From positions 1-40,842 of the forward strand of contig BDTT01000124.1 of NCBI GenBank assembly GCA_002897995.1: 40,842 bases of DNA, given 5' to 3'. The notes under the pieces are model-generated. The model was given only the letters and a program-made list of their open reading frames with translations, did not search any database and was not told the DNA's origin. Origin of the DNA: a bacterium BMS3Bbin10. Its GTDB lineage: Bacteria; Pseudomonadota; Alphaproteobacteria; Rhizobiales; Methyloligellaceae. Made by a program: the position numbers and the translations under genes. Of the stretch, positions 39,253 to 40,842 are shown in pieces (position 1 is the stretch's first letter; each line of letters opens with the position of its first letter).

Positions 39253-39948
39253 CTACACATTCTCGCCGGCAATGGTGGCGAGTGCGCGCGAACGGTATTC
39301 CCGGCGATAGAGGACGCCAATCACCCACGCCATGGTCGCCATGAAAAGCGTTGGGTGAATGAACCACCCGAAGGTGGCGATGCCGAAATAATATGCGCGC
39401 AGGCCGCTGTTGGCGTGGCGCCCGACGCCGCCGGCAAGCCCTGCGGCCCGCTCCGCGTGGCTGCTGCAAATTCGTTTGTTGCGTCCGCTGGGAATCGGCG
39501 TCGCGCCGATGAGAATGCCGGTGTAGTGGGACAGCCGGTAGGCCCAGGCGAATTTGAAAAATGCAAAAATAAAGATACCCATCAGGAACAGCACCTTGAA
39601 CTGCCACATAATGACGGTCGTCTGGCGCAGGAAGGGAAATTTCGCGGCCAGGAGGTGCAGTTCCTCGACATTGCCGAACAGCGCCGCCAGCGCGCCGGTG
39701 ACAAACACGGATGTGGACGCGAAAAAGGCATTGCCACGCGACAGGGTGGCCAGAATCTGGACATCGACCATCCGGTTTTCGCGCTCGGCCATGTTCGACA
39801 TCCATTCCGCCAGACGCCGATCGATGGCGTGCACGATCCCGCTCTTTGCGAGCGGTCCGCGGCGGGTGGCATAGCTGTATCCGGCCGTGAGCAGGAAGAA
39901 CCAGACGAGCGCGGCGATATCGAAAATCGTCAGTCCGGAAATGGGCAT
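39253..39948 (-). CDS. DUF599 membrane protein
   Basis: A 231-residue protein with about four membrane helices: [20 protein letters not shown] at the start, a central pair ([17 protein letters not shown] and [20 protein letters not shown]), and a C-terminal helix around [20 protein letters not shown]. The motif [20 protein letters not shown] is characteristic of DUF599. The function is unknown. It converges on the AidB-like gene and starts 13 bp downstream of the ruvX stop on the minus strand. Confidence 0.87.
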   Translation of the reverse strand: MPISGLTIFDIAALVWFFLLTAGYSYATRRGPLAKSGIVHAIDRRLAEWMSNMAERENRMVDVQILATLSRGNAFFASTSVFVTGALAALFGNVEELHLLAAKFPFLRQTTVIMWQFKVLFLMGIFIFAFFKFAWAYRLSHYTGILIGATPIPSGRNKRICSSHAERAAGLAGGVGRHANSGLRAYYFGIATFGWFIHPTLFMATMAWVIGVLYRREYRSRALATIAGENV

Positions 39949-39961
39949 TTGCCTTCCTCGA

Positions 39962-40444
39962 TTACCCAGCGCCGATATTGGCCAGCCGGTCCAGCGCGCC
40001 TTGCAGGATAAAGGCCGCCGCCACCTTGTCTATCACTTCTGAACGCCGCTTCCGGGACGCATCGGCCTCCAGCAGGGTGCGTTCGGCGGCGACCGTGGAC
40101 AGCCTTTCATCCCAGAGCACCAGGGGCAAATCGATCTGCCGGGTCAGGTTCGCGGCGAAGCTGCGGGTGGCTTGCGCGCGCGGTCCCTCCGTTCCATTGA
40201 GGTTGAGCGGAAGCCCAAGGACAAACGCGGAAACATCCAGTTTACCGGTAATTTCAAGAATTTTGTTCATGTCGTTCATGAACTTTGTGCGCCGGATGGT
40301 TTCCAAAGGCGTTGCGATGGTCCGGGACACATCGGAAAGCGCGAGGCCGATGGTTTTTGTCCCAAGATCGAGCCCCAGAAGGCGCGTGCCGGTTTCGAGC
40401 GACCCGGCCAGTACTTCCAGCGAAACAATTTGCGAATCTGTCAT
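39962..40444 (-). CDS. ruvX: Putative pre-16S rRNA nuclease / Holliday junction resolvase YqgF
   Basis: A 160-residue YqgF/RuvX family protein with an RNase H-like fold. [18 protein letters not shown] (21-38) has the catalytic Asp26, then [40 protein letters not shown], and [14 protein letters not shown] with the second acidic site. Family members mature the 16S rRNA 5' end. ATG 40444 (MTDSQIV) is selected; the frame runs on to 40723 but the extra region overlaps the UPF0173 gene and lacks similarity. It is divergent from that gene. Confidence 0.92.
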   Translation of the reverse strand: MTDSQIVSLEVLAGSLETGTRLLGLDLGTKTIGLALSDVSRTIATPLETIRRTKFMNDMNKILEITGKLDVSAFVLGLPLNLNGTEGPRAQATRSFAANLTRQIDLPLVLWDERLSTVAAERTLLEADASRKRRSEVIDKVAAAFILQGALDRLANIGAG

Positions 40445-40568
40445 TTTTGGAGCGCCATGCGCCGGGCTATGCGGCGCCGGCATGGTTGCTGGCGCTCGCA
40501 GCGGCTTTATACTGCAATTTCGCGCAACACAACCGCGACACGAAATTTCTGACCGGAGGACGACAATA

Positions 40569-40842
40569 ATGAAACTGACCTGGCTGGGGCATTCCGCCTT
40601 TCGAATTGAAATGGGACCGGACGTTTTGCTGATCGACCCGTTCCTGACAGGCAACGGCATATTCGAGGCTTCGGGCATGTCGGCGGAGGCGGCGACCGCC
40701 GGCGTGACCCACATCGCCCTCACTCATGGCCATGACGATCATGTCGGCGATACGGTGGCAATCGCCAAAAACACCGGGGCCAAGGTGATCTCGGTGTTTG
40801 AACTCGCCATGTATCTGAATGCGCAAGGCGTTGAAAATGTCG
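40569..40842 (+). CDS. UPF0173 metal-dependent hydrolase, 5' part
   Basis: Only the first 91 residues fall in the window. [16 protein letters not shown] followed by [10 protein letters not shown] and the metallo-beta-lactamase motif [11 protein letters not shown] (THxHxDH type) identify the UPF0173 family. GGAGGAC precedes the ATG. A di-metal hydrolase active site is expected; the substrate is unknown. The gene continues beyond the right edge. Confidence 0.9.
   Translation, partial: MKLTWLGHSAFRIEMGPDVLLIDPFLTGNGIFEASGMSAEAATAGVTHIALTHGHDDHVGDTVAIAKNTGAKVISVFELAMYLNAQGVENV

Noticed and set aside
39962-40723. Long ruvX frame of 253 codons
   Set aside because: The extra 93 codons overlap the divergent UPF0173 gene and are not RuvX-like; ATG 40444 gives the normal family length.

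Overview
The window is a stretch of GC-rich alphaproteobacterial chromosome. It most resembles the Rhizobiales/Hyphomicrobiales. Three things point there: the run divK-pleD / rpmG-DUF983-rnr-topA-dprA-plsY-pyrC-like-pyrB, which I recognise from that group; lineage-typical genes (EipB/DUF1849, DUF1489, DUF3572, a phasin, a clpS-clpA pair); and dispersed intergenic repeats of the rhizobial 'aagtgggaaccggtt' type. No phage, insertion sequence, CRISPR array or conjugation gene was seen. Most of the content is core housekeeping, and the unusual signals are mainly between genes.

Region 1-9.5 kb: the tail of a gamma-glutamylcyclotransferase-like gene; a 75-bp block of helically phased A-tracts; a short DUF6356-like gene below usual ORF cut-offs; acylphosphatase; lipB divergent from a lone SpoA/FliN-like protein; tRNA-Leu(GAG); a secreted polysaccharide deacetylase; mgtE; an LprI-like secreted protein; an SRPBCC protein; a YdcF-like membrane protein; a rhodanese; and a minus-strand unit of ECF sigma factor, RskA-type anti-sigma factor and EamA transporter.

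Region 9.5-24.3 kb: DUF1489, panC, a VWA protein followed by a membrane-anchored J-domain protein, a SPOR-tailed D,D-carboxypeptidase, a phasin behind a promoter carrying three TGCA-N-TGCA-like operator candidates, clpS-clpA, an azlC-azlD exporter pair, a minus-strand group (ridA, GDPD phosphodiesterase, FemAB-like protein, HIT protein), eipB, a ROK sugar kinase and DUF3572.

Region 24.5-40.8 kb: divK and pleD (cell-cycle and c-di-GMP signalling); a 577-bp gene-free interval with several strong hairpins that may encode a structured RNA; then minus-strand rpmG, DUF983, rnr, topA, dprA, plsY, a dihydroorotase homologue lacking catalytic residues, and pyrB. After these come an AidB-type acyl-CoA dehydrogenase, a DUF599 membrane protein, ruvX, and the start of a UPF0173 metal-dependent hydrolase cut by the window end.

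The clearest non-gene signal is a four-copy repeat family (11766, 21251, 27631, 33172). In every copy one edge coincides with the stop codon (TAG or TAA) of the adjacent gene, and one copy carries a second palindromic repeat inside its hairpin.
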